This document shows positions 16,551 through 23,475 of a stretch of DNA of 64,000 bases, piece by piece; the first letter of the stretch is position 1, and every line of letters begins with the position of its first letter. A program made the position numbers and the translations under genes. The notes beneath the pieces were generated by a model. It worked only from the letters and a program-made list of their open reading frames with translations. It was not told the origin of the DNA and did no database searches. The stretch comes from Bacteroidia bacterium. GTDB lineage: Bacteria > Bacteroidota > Bacteroidia > SXHM01. The DNA is taken from the NCBI GenBank assembly GCA_022072225.1, contig JAJVIC010000009.1:713746-777745 (forward strand). Reading direction: 5' to 3'.

Positions 16551-16604
16551 AATGGCATGCGAAAGTATTTAAAAAGATGCCAAAGATCATGAAATTGAAA
16601 ACGC

Positions 16605-16665
16605 TGTCACTTCGAGCGTAGTCGAGAAGTTTAATTATCGCTTCTCGACTACGCTCGAAGTGACA
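16605..16665. repeat. 25-bp perfect inverted repeat (CGTAGTCGA family), copy 1
   Basis: Arms 16605-16629 and 16641-16665 are perfectly complementary over 25 bp with an 11-nt loop. The core word AGCGTAGTCGA recurs in the elements at 53470-53528 and 55088-55148. It lies between the divergent mutY and HU genes, about 20 bases before the HU promoter. No transposase is nearby. Confidence 0.9.
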
Positions 16666-16686
16666 TAAAACAACTTCTTATTAGCA

Positions 16687-16717
16687 TTTCGGTATTTCAA
16701 AATAATAAATACCTTTG
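16687..16717 (+). promoter_or_regulatory. Bacteroidota-type promoter for the HU gene
   Basis: TTTC (16687-16690), 19 bases, then TACCTTTG (16710-16717): one mismatch to the TTTG-N19-TAnnTTTG consensus with ideal spacing. The HU start is 56 bases further on, so there is a leader of about 50 nt. Confidence 0.7.
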
Positions 16718-16773
16718 CAGCCCTTAAAAAAACAGACACACAACATAATTAATTAAAACACAATAACAAACGT

Positions 16774-17070
16774 ATGACTAAAGCAGAGATTGTAAACGAG
16801 ATTGCAGGTAAAACAGGAATTGAAAAAGCACAAGTTCAAACCGTAGTTGAGGCATTTATGAAATCAGTAAGAACTTCTATGACCAATGGAACCAATGTTT
16901 ATCTGAGAGGTTTTGGAAGTTTTATTGTAAAGAAAAGAGCGCAAAAAACAGGAAGAATTATTTCTAAAAACACTACCGTTATTATTCCCGAGCATTTTAT
17001 CCCTGCATTTAAACCGGCAAAAACCTTTGCTGATAAAGTAAAGAAAAACGTTAAAGTAGCAGGTAAATAA
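16774..17070 (+). CDS. HU family DNA-binding protein
   Basis: A 98-residue nucleoid protein. It begins MTKAEIVNEIAGKTGIEK, has the helical dimerisation part, then VYLRGFGSFIVKKRAQKTGR and the beta-arm region with IIPEHFIPAFKPAKTF. The arm proline is present in a modified context (VIIPEHFIP instead of the more usual I-x-A-x-x-x-P). It is the first gene of a likely unit with the TPR protein, 50 bases downstream. Confidence 0.92.
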   Translation: MTKAEIVNEIAGKTGIEKAQVQTVVEAFMKSVRTSMTNGTNVYLRGFGSFIVKKRAQKTGRIISKNTTVIIPEHFIPAFKPAKTFADKVKKNVKVAGK

Positions 17071-17120
17071 TTTTCGCTATTAAATCATTTAACCAACCGT
17101 TTCGTTTATAAGAGTTAGAG

Positions 17121-17966
17121 TTGATTAACAAGTGGCAAATAGTAGCATTGACAAGCGTAGCTGCGCTTGGTGCGGTAATTTATTTTGCCGACAAGGTGCC
17201 TGCTAAAGATTCTGCTGAACATAAGCACGAAGAAGCCGCAGTGGTTGGGAAAATTGATTTTCTTTCAGAAGCTAAAAAGCTGACAACAGGTCCCGAATCA
17301 GAAGCGGTTGCACAGCTTGAAAATCTTGCTGCAGCTGCCCGTAATAAGGAGCAGAAAGTTCAGTTACTGGATTCGCTTGTAAAACTTTGGGACGACAATC
17401 GTAAACCAACTGCTTCGGCAGTGGTGAGTCAGCAATTGGCCGAAGCCAGCGGCAAAGCAAGCGACTGGTATGCTGCTGCCGACAGATATATGATGGCAAC
17501 CCGTTTTGTAAAAGAAGAACATCAGAAGAAGCAGTTGTATGAAAGTGCTACGGCAGCTTTTGAAAAGACTTTGCAATTAGAGCCTGAAAATCTGGATGCA
17601 AAAGCAGGCCTTGGAGTTTCTTTGGTAGAAAGTGCGGGACTTACCGGGCAGCCACCTATGAAAGGTATTGGCTTGCTGCGCGAAGTGGTTGAAAAAGATT
17701 CCACACACATTAACGCCCAACTTAATCTCGGTTATTTTGCCATTCAAAGCGGACAGTTTGATAAAGCGCTTGCCCGTTTTGAAACTGTAAAAAGAGTAAA
17801 TCCCGAGTTTATCGAAGTGCATCTTTATATTGCCGACACATACGAAAAAATGGGCGATAATAAAGAGGCAATTAAAAATCTTGAGGTGTATAAATCCAAA
17901 CTTAGCGACCCTGTGCTTGTTGTTGAGGTGGATAAATACATTAATGAACTTAAAAGTAGTAAATAA
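17121..17966 (+). CDS. Membrane-anchored tetratricopeptide repeat protein
   Basis: A 281-residue protein with an uncleaved N-terminal anchor (IVALTSVAALGAVIYFA, residues about 5-21) followed by a hydrophilic, Ala/Glu-rich linker. At least three TPR units lie at residues about 115-265 (KTLQLEPENLDAKAGLGVSL, HINAQLNLGYFAIQSGQFDKALARFE, FIEVHLYIADTYEKMGDNKEAIKNLE in parts). It would be a scaffold facing the periplasm or cell envelope. The start codon is TTG, with an in-frame stop four codons upstream and no ATG before the anchor. It lies between HU and RNase G; no function is established. Confidence 0.8.
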   Translation: MINKWQIVALTSVAALGAVIYFADKVPAKDSAEHKHEEAAVVGKIDFLSEAKKLTTGPESEAVAQLENLAAAARNKEQKVQLLDSLVKLWDDNRKPTASAVVSQQLAEASGKASDWYAAADRYMMATRFVKEEHQKKQLYESATAAFEKTLQLEPENLDAKAGLGVSLVESAGLTGQPPMKGIGLLREVVEKDSTHINAQLNLGYFAIQSGQFDKALARFETVKRVNPEFIEVHLYIADTYEKMGDNKEAIKNLEVYKSKLSDPVLVVEVDKYINELKSSK

Positions 17967-18031
17967 GCACAAAGAAATTTAACGCCAATCAGCAATGTGC
18001 GGCAAATGTTTAACACTAAAAAACTAATACA

Positions 18032-18127
18032 ATGCCAAGCGGTAAAAAAAGAAAAAGGCATAAAATGGCCACCCACAAACGTAAAAAACGTTTGAGAAAA
18101 AACAGACATAAGAAAAAAGGTAAATAG
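18032..18127 (+). CDS. 31-residue, very basic conserved-type protein
   Basis: Encodes MPSGKKRKRHKMATHKRKKR followed by LRKNRHKKKGK: 31 residues, of which about 19 are Lys, Arg or His, with no acidic residue. From memory, near-identical 30-residue proteins precede the RNase G gene in many Bacteroidota, which argues that it is real. Composition and size suggest a nucleic-acid or ribosome-bound peptide. It does not match the bTHX sequence I know. The ATG is 65 bases after the TPR gene and 98 bases before the rng start. I assign no function. Confidence 0.75.
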   Translation: MPSGKKRKRHKMATHKRKKRLRKNRHKKKGK

Positions 18128-18145
18128 TCTGTAATTTACGCTGGC

Positions 18146-18202
18146 CGGGGATTTCCCCGCACACTGTTCCTTGTTGCATATTCTGCATACAGGGAATAGT
18201 GT
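18146..18202 (+). promoter_or_regulatory. Tandem hairpins in the rng leader
   Basis: Two RNA hairpins lie between the small basic gene and rng. The first is a 5-bp G/C stem with a 4-nt loop (18146-18150 with 18155-18159). The second is a long hairpin, arms 18161-18178 and 18184-18202, about 17 pairs with two G-U pairs and one bulge and a 5-nt loop. Neither is followed by a T-run, so they are not ordinary terminators. The 5' leader of the E. coli rne mRNA folds and lets RNase E control its own mRNA; a similar feedback on rng is possible here. Confidence 0.6.
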
Positions 18203-18225
18203 ATTTACTCATTTAATCTTATTCC

Positions 18226-19776
18226 GTGAATTACGATCTTGTAATATCATCGTCTTCATCAGAGGCTGTTATAGCCTTGCTGAAAGACAAACAGCTTGTT
18301 GAGTTGCATAAGCAGCGCAGCAGCAATAATTTTTCTGTTGGTGACATTTATCTTGGCAAGGTAAAGAAAATCATGCCCGGACTTAATGCCGCTTTTGTAA
18401 ATATAGGCTACGAGAAAGATGCCTTTCTCCATTACCTTGATTTAGGCCCGCAGATTAATTCCTTTATAAAATTTACACAGCAGGTTCAGTCGGGTAAACA
18501 AAATGCTTCACGCCTGGACTATGTACGCCCTGAAAAAGACATAAACAAAGGCGGTAAAATCGATGAAGTAGTTAAAAGCGGTCAGCAAATTCTGGTTCAG
18601 GTTGCCAAAGAACCTATTTCAACAAAAGGACCGCGCATAACTTCTGAGATTTCAATTGCAGGACGCTACATTGTTTTGTTACCGTTTAATGATAAAATTT
18701 CTGTTTCGCAGAAAATTAAAAGTTCGGAAGAGCGCGACAGGCTTAAGAAAATCATCAAAGATATTTGTCCTAAAAATTTTGGGGTAATCATTCGCACGGT
18801 TGCAGAAAATAAAAAGGTAGAGGAACTGGATGCCGACATGAAGGATTTGATGAAGAAGTGGCATACCTGTTTTGAACAACTTAAAAAGGCAAATGCTCCT
18901 CAGCGCGTTTTGGGTGAACTTGACCGAACCTCTGCTTTGCTCCGCGATATTCTTAATCCGGATTTCAATAATATATATACTGATGACCCGAAGGTTTTGG
19001 AAGAAGTAAAGGCCTACCTTCATTCAAAAGCACCTGAAAAGGAACACATAGCAAAATTGTATTCAGGTAAGGTTTCTATCTTCGAACATTTCGGTATTGA
19101 AAAACAGATAAAAGCATCATTCGGAAAAACGGTAACATTTAAGAGTGGTGCTTATTTGGTGATTGAGCATACTGAAGCTTTGCACGTAATTGATGTGAAC
19201 AGCGGACACCGTGCAAAATCAGACAGCGACCAGGAAACAAATGCGTTGGATTGCAACCTGGAAGCTGCTAAAGAAATTGCACGCCAGCTGCGTTTGCGCG
19301 ATATGGGCGGTATTATAGTTGTAGATTTCATAGACCTTCATAAAGCAGATAACCGCAAAATTCTTTTTGAGAAAATGCGTGATGAAATGAAGGACGACAA
19401 AGCAAAGCACAATATACTTCCTCCAACAAAATTTGGTTTGGTGCAGATTACGCGTCAGCGTGTGCGCCCCGAAATGAATATTGAAACATTGGAGAAATGC
19501 CCCGCCTGCGATGGAACCGGTGAAGTGGGGGCAACTGTTCTGTTTATTGATGAAATTGAAAATAACCTGCGTTTTATCATGCAGGAGCAAAACGAGAAGA
19601 AGGTAACAATCAGTGTTCACCCTTTTATAGAAGCATTTTTAACCAAAGGGATTTTCTCACTTCGTTGGAAATGGCAACGTAAATACAAAGGCAAAATAAA
19701 AGTGGAAAGTTCAAATGCTTATCACTTTTTGGAGTACCATTTTCTCAACGCTGCAGGAGAAGAAATCAAATTGTGA
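18226..19776 (+). CDS. rng: Ribonuclease G (RNase E/G family)
   Basis: A 516-residue endoribonuclease acting on rRNA precursors and mRNA. The S1 domain (residues about 36-130) has GDIYLGKVKKIMPGLNAAFV and YEKDAFLHYLDLGP. The RNase H-like/DNase I-like part carries HVIDVNSGHR near residue 324 and DMGGIIVVDFIDLHK near 362 with the catalytic aspartates, and the zinc-link motif CPACDGTG near 426. Length fits RNase G; the long C-terminal scaffold of RNase E is absent. The start codon is GTG, close behind two leader hairpins. It follows HU, the TPR protein and the small basic protein. Confidence 0.93.
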   Translation: MNYDLVISSSSSEAVIALLKDKQLVELHKQRSSNNFSVGDIYLGKVKKIMPGLNAAFVNIGYEKDAFLHYLDLGPQINSFIKFTQQVQSGKQNASRLDYVRPEKDINKGGKIDEVVKSGQQILVQVAKEPISTKGPRITSEISIAGRYIVLLPFNDKISVSQKIKSSEERDRLKKIIKDICPKNFGVIIRTVAENKKVEELDADMKDLMKKWHTCFEQLKKANAPQRVLGELDRTSALLRDILNPDFNNIYTDDPKVLEEVKAYLHSKAPEKEHIAKLYSGKVSIFEHFGIEKQIKASFGKTVTFKSGAYLVIEHTEALHVIDVNSGHRAKSDSDQETNALDCNLEAAKEIARQLRLRDMGGIIVVDFIDLHKADNRKILFEKMRDEMKDDKAKHNILPPTKFGLVQITRQRVRPEMNIETLEKCPACDGTGEVGATVLFIDEIENNLRFIMQEQNEKKVTISVHPFIEAFLTKGIFSLRWKWQRKYKGKIKVESSNAYHFLEYHFLNAAGEEIKL

Positions 19777-19824
19777 TTTGGTGAATTAGTGGTTTGGTGA
19801 TTGAAATCACTAATTCGCCAAATC
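19775..19824. repeat. Inverted repeat after rng
   Basis: Arms 19775-19791 and 19808-19824, 16 of 17 bp complementary, 16-nt loop. It begins at the rng stop codon and fills the gap before trmB. It is not followed by a T-run. Confidence 0.7.
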
Positions 19825-19840
19825 GTAAATCACTAAATAA

Positions 19841-20575
19841 ATGTCAAAAGGAAAGCTCGAAAAATTTGCAGAGATTGGAACATTTCCCAATGTTTTTCAA
19901 TTGCCATCTTTGCATAATTCCGATGACTTTAGTCTGAAAGGAAAATGGCATAAAGAGTATTTCAAAAACGACAATCCGTTGGTTCTTGAATTGGGCTGTG
20001 GCAAAGGTGAATACACCGTTGGGCTTGCTGAAAAATTTCCTGATAAGAATTTCATTGGTGTTGATATAAAAGGCGCACGTTTGTGGCGCGGAAGCAAAAC
20101 AGCTTTTGAAAATAAGATGAACAATGTGGCTTTTGTCCGCACGCGCATCGACCATATTGAAAAGGTTTTTGCCCCAGGTGAAGTAGATGAAATCTGGATA
20201 ACTTTTCCCGACCCTCAACCGCAAAAAACACGTGAGCGCAAGCGCCTGACATCACCTGTTTTTCTGAAACGATACGCTAACATTCTGAAACCAGGAGGAA
20301 TTGTAAATCTTAAGACAGATAATTTTCCGTTGTATGATTATTCAAAAGAAGTTGCTCAGGAATTGAAACTTGAACTGCTTGCTGCTACTGATGATTTGTA
20401 TAAATCAATTGAAAAAGCTGAGGATATTTATATCAGCAAAAACGCAGAACTTTTGCAAATCAAAACCTATTACGAAAAAATGTTTTTGGAGCAGGGGTTG
20501 AAGATTAACTATCTTAGTTTTAAAATAAGCCCCACCAACCTCCCCGAAGGGAAGGCTTTTAAATCGGCTCAGTGA
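19841..20575 (+). CDS. trmB: tRNA (guanine-N7-)-methyltransferase TrmB
   Basis: A 244-residue SAM enzyme making m7G46 in the tRNA variable loop. Motifs: LVLELGCGKGEYTVGLA near residue 48, NFIGVDIKGARLWRG near 71, and the family hallmark WITFPDPQPQKTRERKRLTSP near 119, then GGIVNLKTDN. The last 13 residues (TNLPEGKAFKSAQ and the residues just before) are encoded by a fragment of the G/C-rich intergenic repeat family, so the natural C-terminus may have been lengthened by a repeat. Confidence 0.93.
   Translation: MSKGKLEKFAEIGTFPNVFQLPSLHNSDDFSLKGKWHKEYFKNDNPLVLELGCGKGEYTVGLAEKFPDKNFIGVDIKGARLWRGSKTAFENKMNNVAFVRTRIDHIEKVFAPGEVDEIWITFPDPQPQKTRERKRLTSPVFLKRYANILKPGGIVNLKTDNFPLYDYSKEVAQELKLELLAATDDLYKSIEKAEDIYISKNAELLQIKTYYEKMFLEQGLKINYLSFKISPTNLPEGKAFKSAQ
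20526..20560. repeat. Fragment of the G/C-rich hairpin element inside the trmB 3' end
   Basis: CCCACCAACCTCCCCGAAGG followed by GAAGGCTTT resembles one arm of the elements at 3042-3167 and 60004-60110 and keeps its small CTCCCC/GGGAAG-type hairpin in degenerate form. It is read in frame as the TrmB tail. Confidence 0.5.
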
Positions 20576-20608
20576 AACTTTGTGTTCTTAGTGCCTTACT
20601 AGTAAAAA

Positions 20609-20956
20609 ATGGCTGACCTGCAAAAACACCAATCTTTTTTTGATGACGTTTATGCTGTTACCCGATTAATTCCGAAAGGAAGAGTTACTTCTTACGGTGC
20701 AATTGCGCGTTATCTCGGCACAGGTAAAAGTTCGCGTATGGTTGGCTGGGCGATGAATAACGCAGGTTCTCAGAAACCAAAAGTTCCTGCACACCGTGTG
20801 GTAAACCGCAACGGACTTCTCACAGGAAAACATAATTTCGGGCACCCGGATCTGATGAAACAATTGCTGGAAAAAGAAGGTGTAAAAGTGGTGAAGGATA
20901 AAGTGAAGAACTTTGAAAAACTCTTTTGGGACCCCATGAAGGAGTTGGGTTTGTAA
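20609..20956 (+). CDS. Alkyltransferase-like protein (MGMT family without active cysteine)
   Basis: A 115-residue protein with the DNA-binding domain of O6-alkylguanine methyltransferases: VYAVTRLIPKGRVTSYGAIA (helix-turn-helix), SSRMVGWAMNNAG with the arginine finger, and PAHRVVNRNG. The usual PCHR active site reads PAHR, so the acceptor cysteine is replaced by Ala. Such ATL proteins bind alkylated guanine, flip it and pass the lesion to nucleotide excision repair rather than repairing it themselves. uvrA is in this window but not adjacent. Length is typical for ATL proteins. Confidence 0.88.
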   Translation: MADLQKHQSFFDDVYAVTRLIPKGRVTSYGAIARYLGTGKSSRMVGWAMNNAGSQKPKVPAHRVVNRNGLLTGKHNFGHPDLMKQLLEKEGVKVVKDKVKNFEKLFWDPMKELGL

Positions 20957-21027
20957 CCCCTCTTAATCTCCCCAAAGGGGAGAAACAAGTTCCCCTCTCC
21001 ATCGGACAGGGGTTAGGGGTGAGGCTT
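20957..21027. repeat. G/C-rich double hairpin, diverged member of the intergenic family
   Basis: Two hairpins, CTCCCC/GGGGAG near 20967-20982 and CCCCTCTCC/GGACAGGGG near 20992-21011, fill the gap between two converging genes and run into the acyltransferase 3' end. It is shorter than the elements at 3042 and 60004 but has the same words and probably acts as a terminator. Confidence 0.6.
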
Positions 21028-22182
21028 TGAATAAAAATACTTTTTCAGTTTCAGGAATTTCAGCTCAAAGTAATAATAGCTGACATAGGCTGCAGGAATA
21101 ATAATTACCAATGCCACAGCAGGTTTTATAAATAAAAACCATCCCACATTATCCTGCAGATTCAGCAATTCCAAAGCCCTTCCGCCAATAAGAATTCCTA
21201 TTTCGTGGAAGCAGAAAAGCCCATAAGAGATTAATCCCAGAAAGCTGAATAGCTTAAGCCTTCCGAACTTTATCCAAGAGTTTTTGCAGAAGTTTTGCTC
21301 AAAGATGAAGAAGGCGAGTAGTAGAGCAAATACTACCTTTTCAATAATCAGGTTTATCACTCCCGGTAAAAGATTGTTTTCAAAAACAGGTTTGTAAAAT
21401 ATCAGGCAAATCCAGAACAGGATGTATATGATTGCAATCTGATTTTTACTCAGGTTTTCAAGCCATTTGAAAATTGATTTCTCATTTGCTGATGCTCGGA
21501 ATGAGATGAATGCAAACAGCGCTCCCATGGCAATATCGCCCAACAGAAAAAGGGTATGATACCACAACACATACTGGTCGTTCTCACGCACACCAAACAG
21601 GTAAAAGGTTGATGCCGCAAAGACAACCATCAGCAGTGGAAACAGCCACTTTATTCTGAAACCGAAAAGCAGCAGCAAGAAAGGCCAGAAAATATAAAAC
21701 TGCTCTTCCACCGAGACACTCCACAATACACTGATGATTGGCGATTGCGTAAATCCATGTTCAATCAGATAAAAGTTCCCAACAAAGAATATGAAGTAAA
21801 TGGGATTGGCGGTTTCTTCAAATGGTTCGTTCAGCAAATCTTTTGCAAACGGAACTAATACAAAACCGATGAAAAGCGTAAGAAAATAAAGCGGCCAAAT
21901 ACGCAAAGCACGCCTTACATAATACATAACAGGACTAAACCTTCCGCTGCTGCTGCGCTCTTCCAAAATTACCCAGGTGTTGATATAACTGGAAAGAACA
22001 AACGCAAAGCTAAAACCTGTTTTTCCGAAAATATAGATGTAGTGCTTTACCCATCCGTAAACCTCATCCTGTTTCAGTATCTCGCTTTCGGTGTCTAATG
22101 CATGGCCAAAAAAAATAAAGAAAAACGACACGAAACGCAGTGCGTCAAGGTTTTCGAAGTATCGTTTTTTATTTAAATCCAT
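21013..22182 (-). CDS. Acyltransferase 3 family membrane protein (OafA/YrhL-like)
   Basis: A 389-residue integral membrane O-acyltransferase with about ten hydrophobic segments. The N-terminal signature is NLDALRFVSFFFIFFGHAL (R and H being the family-critical residues), then PVMYYVRRALRIWPLYFLTL and the SVLWSVSVEEQFYIFWPFL motif near residue 165. Members transfer acetyl or other acyl groups to surface sugars, LPS or peptidoglycan. The neighbours give no substrate. I use the ATG at 22182 (MDLNKKRYF); a GTG five codons upstream is possible. Confidence 0.85.
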   Translation of the reverse strand: MDLNKKRYFENLDALRFVSFFFIFFGHALDTESEILKQDEVYGWVKHYIYIFGKTGFSFAFVLSSYINTWVILEERSSSGRFSPVMYYVRRALRIWPLYFLTLFIGFVLVPFAKDLLNEPFEETANPIYFIFFVGNFYLIEHGFTQSPIISVLWSVSVEEQFYIFWPFLLLLFGFRIKWLFPLLMVVFAASTFYLFGVRENDQYVLWYHTLFLLGDIAMGALFAFISFRASANEKSIFKWLENLSKNQIAIIYILFWICLIFYKPVFENNLLPGVINLIIEKVVFALLLAFFIFEQNFCKNSWIKFGRLKLFSFLGLISYGLFCFHEIGILIGGRALELLNLQDNVGWFLFIKPAVALVIIIPAAYVSYYYFELKFLKLKKYFYSKPHP

Positions 22183-22195
22183 AGGAGGGGATGGC

Positions 22196-22276
22196 ACACG
22201 GATGACACGGACTGAACGGATTTACACTGAATTTATCCGCGAATATCCGCTTAATCTGTGTTATCTGCGTTCCATT
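22196..22276. repeat. Degenerate inverted repeat of a widespread intergenic type
   Basis: Words such as ACGGATGACACGGA, TTATCCGCGAATATCCGC and CTGTGTTATCTGCGTT form loosely complementary halves. Such ATCCGCG...CTGTGT elements are common between genes in Bacteroidota. It separates the acyltransferase start from the porV region; the remaining bases to 22393 show nothing I can identify. Confidence 0.5.
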
Positions 22277-22392
22277 TAATTCACCCAAAGTAAAAGTAAA
22301 TTTTCCAGCCTGCACAATAATAAATCAAAAGCCCCGTTTCTGATTTTGACGCTTTCAAAATAAATCTATAAATTCACACTCTATTTAAAGTT

Positions 22393-23475
22393 ATGACACT
22401 TAAATTTCGCTTTTCTGCCCTCACAGTATTCTTATCACTTTCTTTTCTTCCAGCTTTTGCTCAGGCTCCCAAATACAGTAACGAGTTTCTCGCTATTGGT
22501 GTGGGTGGTGGCGCACTCGGTATGTCGGGTGCATACATTGCACAGGCCAAAGATGTTACCTCTGGTTACTGGAACCCAGCCGGACTTGCGCACATTAACA
22601 ATACCTTTCAGGTTGGACTGATGCACAGCGAGTATTTTGCAGGAATTGCCAAATACGATTATCTGGGTGTTGCTGCTAAAATTAATGCTGAAAGCACAAT
22701 CGGTTTCAGCGTTATCCGTTTTGGGGTAGATGATATTCCAAATACCACACAATTAATTGACAACAACGGACAAATCAATTACGACCGTATTAAATCATTC
22801 ACAGCAGCCGACTATGCATTTCTTATTTCGTATGCACGTAAATCAAAAATAGAAGGGCTGAACTACGGAGCCAATGCAAAAATTATTTACCGCGAGGTGG
22901 GTGATTTTGCCAATGCTTTTGGTTTTGGATTAGATGTTGGAGCGCAATATCAGCGCGGAACATGGAAGTTTGCAGCCATGGGTCGCGATATCACTTCTAC
23001 TTTTAATGCATGGAGCTACAGTTTGGATTCTACCACCAAACAGGTTTTTGTGCAAACCGGAAACGAAATTCCATCCAACTCACTTGAGGTAACATTGCCT
23101 AAATTGGTGTTGGGCGTTGGAAAACAATTCACCATTTACAAGAAATTTACCACCTATATTGAAGCTAACCTGGATTTTACTTTTGACGGAAAGCGAAACG
23201 TAGCTATCAAAGGAGACCCTATCAGCATTGACCCTAAATTCGGGTTGCAACTGGCTTATTCTGATTTTATTTTTGTGCGTGGTGGTGTTGGAAATATTCA
23301 ACAGGTGCTGGATATTGACGGAAAGAAAGTAACCACTATTCAACCAAATATTGGAGTTGGTATCCGCATTAAAAACTTTACAATTGACTATGCGTTGGCT
23401 AATGTTGGTCAGAGTGTGGGACTGCTTTCGAATGTGTTTTCTCTGAGATTTGATTTCACGAAAAAGGAAAAATAA
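22393..23475 (+). CDS. PorV/PorQ family type IX secretion system outer-membrane protein (PorV2-like)
   Basis: A 360-residue beta-barrel. The signal peptide ends at about residue 24 (LSFLPAFAQA). The first strands have AIGVGGGALGMSGAYIAQAKDVTSGYWNPAGLA: the glycine-rich turn and the YWNPAGL motif are typical of the FadL-like PorV/PorQ family. PorV carries cargo from the SprA translocon to the PorU peptidase. Immediately downstream (stop TAA then ATG with no gap) is a PorU-type peptidase, so this is a dedicated PorV-PorU pair. It is not the canonical PorV by its N-terminus; I recall such pairs being named PorV2/PorU2. Confidence 0.85.
   Translation: MTLKFRFSALTVFLSLSFLPAFAQAPKYSNEFLAIGVGGGALGMSGAYIAQAKDVTSGYWNPAGLAHINNTFQVGLMHSEYFAGIAKYDYLGVAAKINAESTIGFSVIRFGVDDIPNTTQLIDNNGQINYDRIKSFTAADYAFLISYARKSKIEGLNYGANAKIIYREVGDFANAFGFGLDVGAQYQRGTWKFAAMGRDITSTFNAWSYSLDSTTKQVFVQTGNEIPSNSLEVTLPKLVLGVGKQFTIYKKFTTYIEANLDFTFDGKRNVAIKGDPISIDPKFGLQLAYSDFIFVRGGVGNIQQVLDIDGKKVTTIQPNIGVGIRIKNFTIDYALANVGQSVGLLSNVFSLRFDFTKKEK

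Noticed and set aside
17577-17972. Minus-strand frame of 131 codons opposite the TPR protein
   Set aside because: Shadow of the TPR repeats; Phe/Cys-rich composition typical of antisense of helical genes.
19219-19620. Long minus-strand frame of 133 codons opposite rng
   Set aside because: It is entirely antisense to the conserved catalytic domain of RNase G and has no family resemblance.
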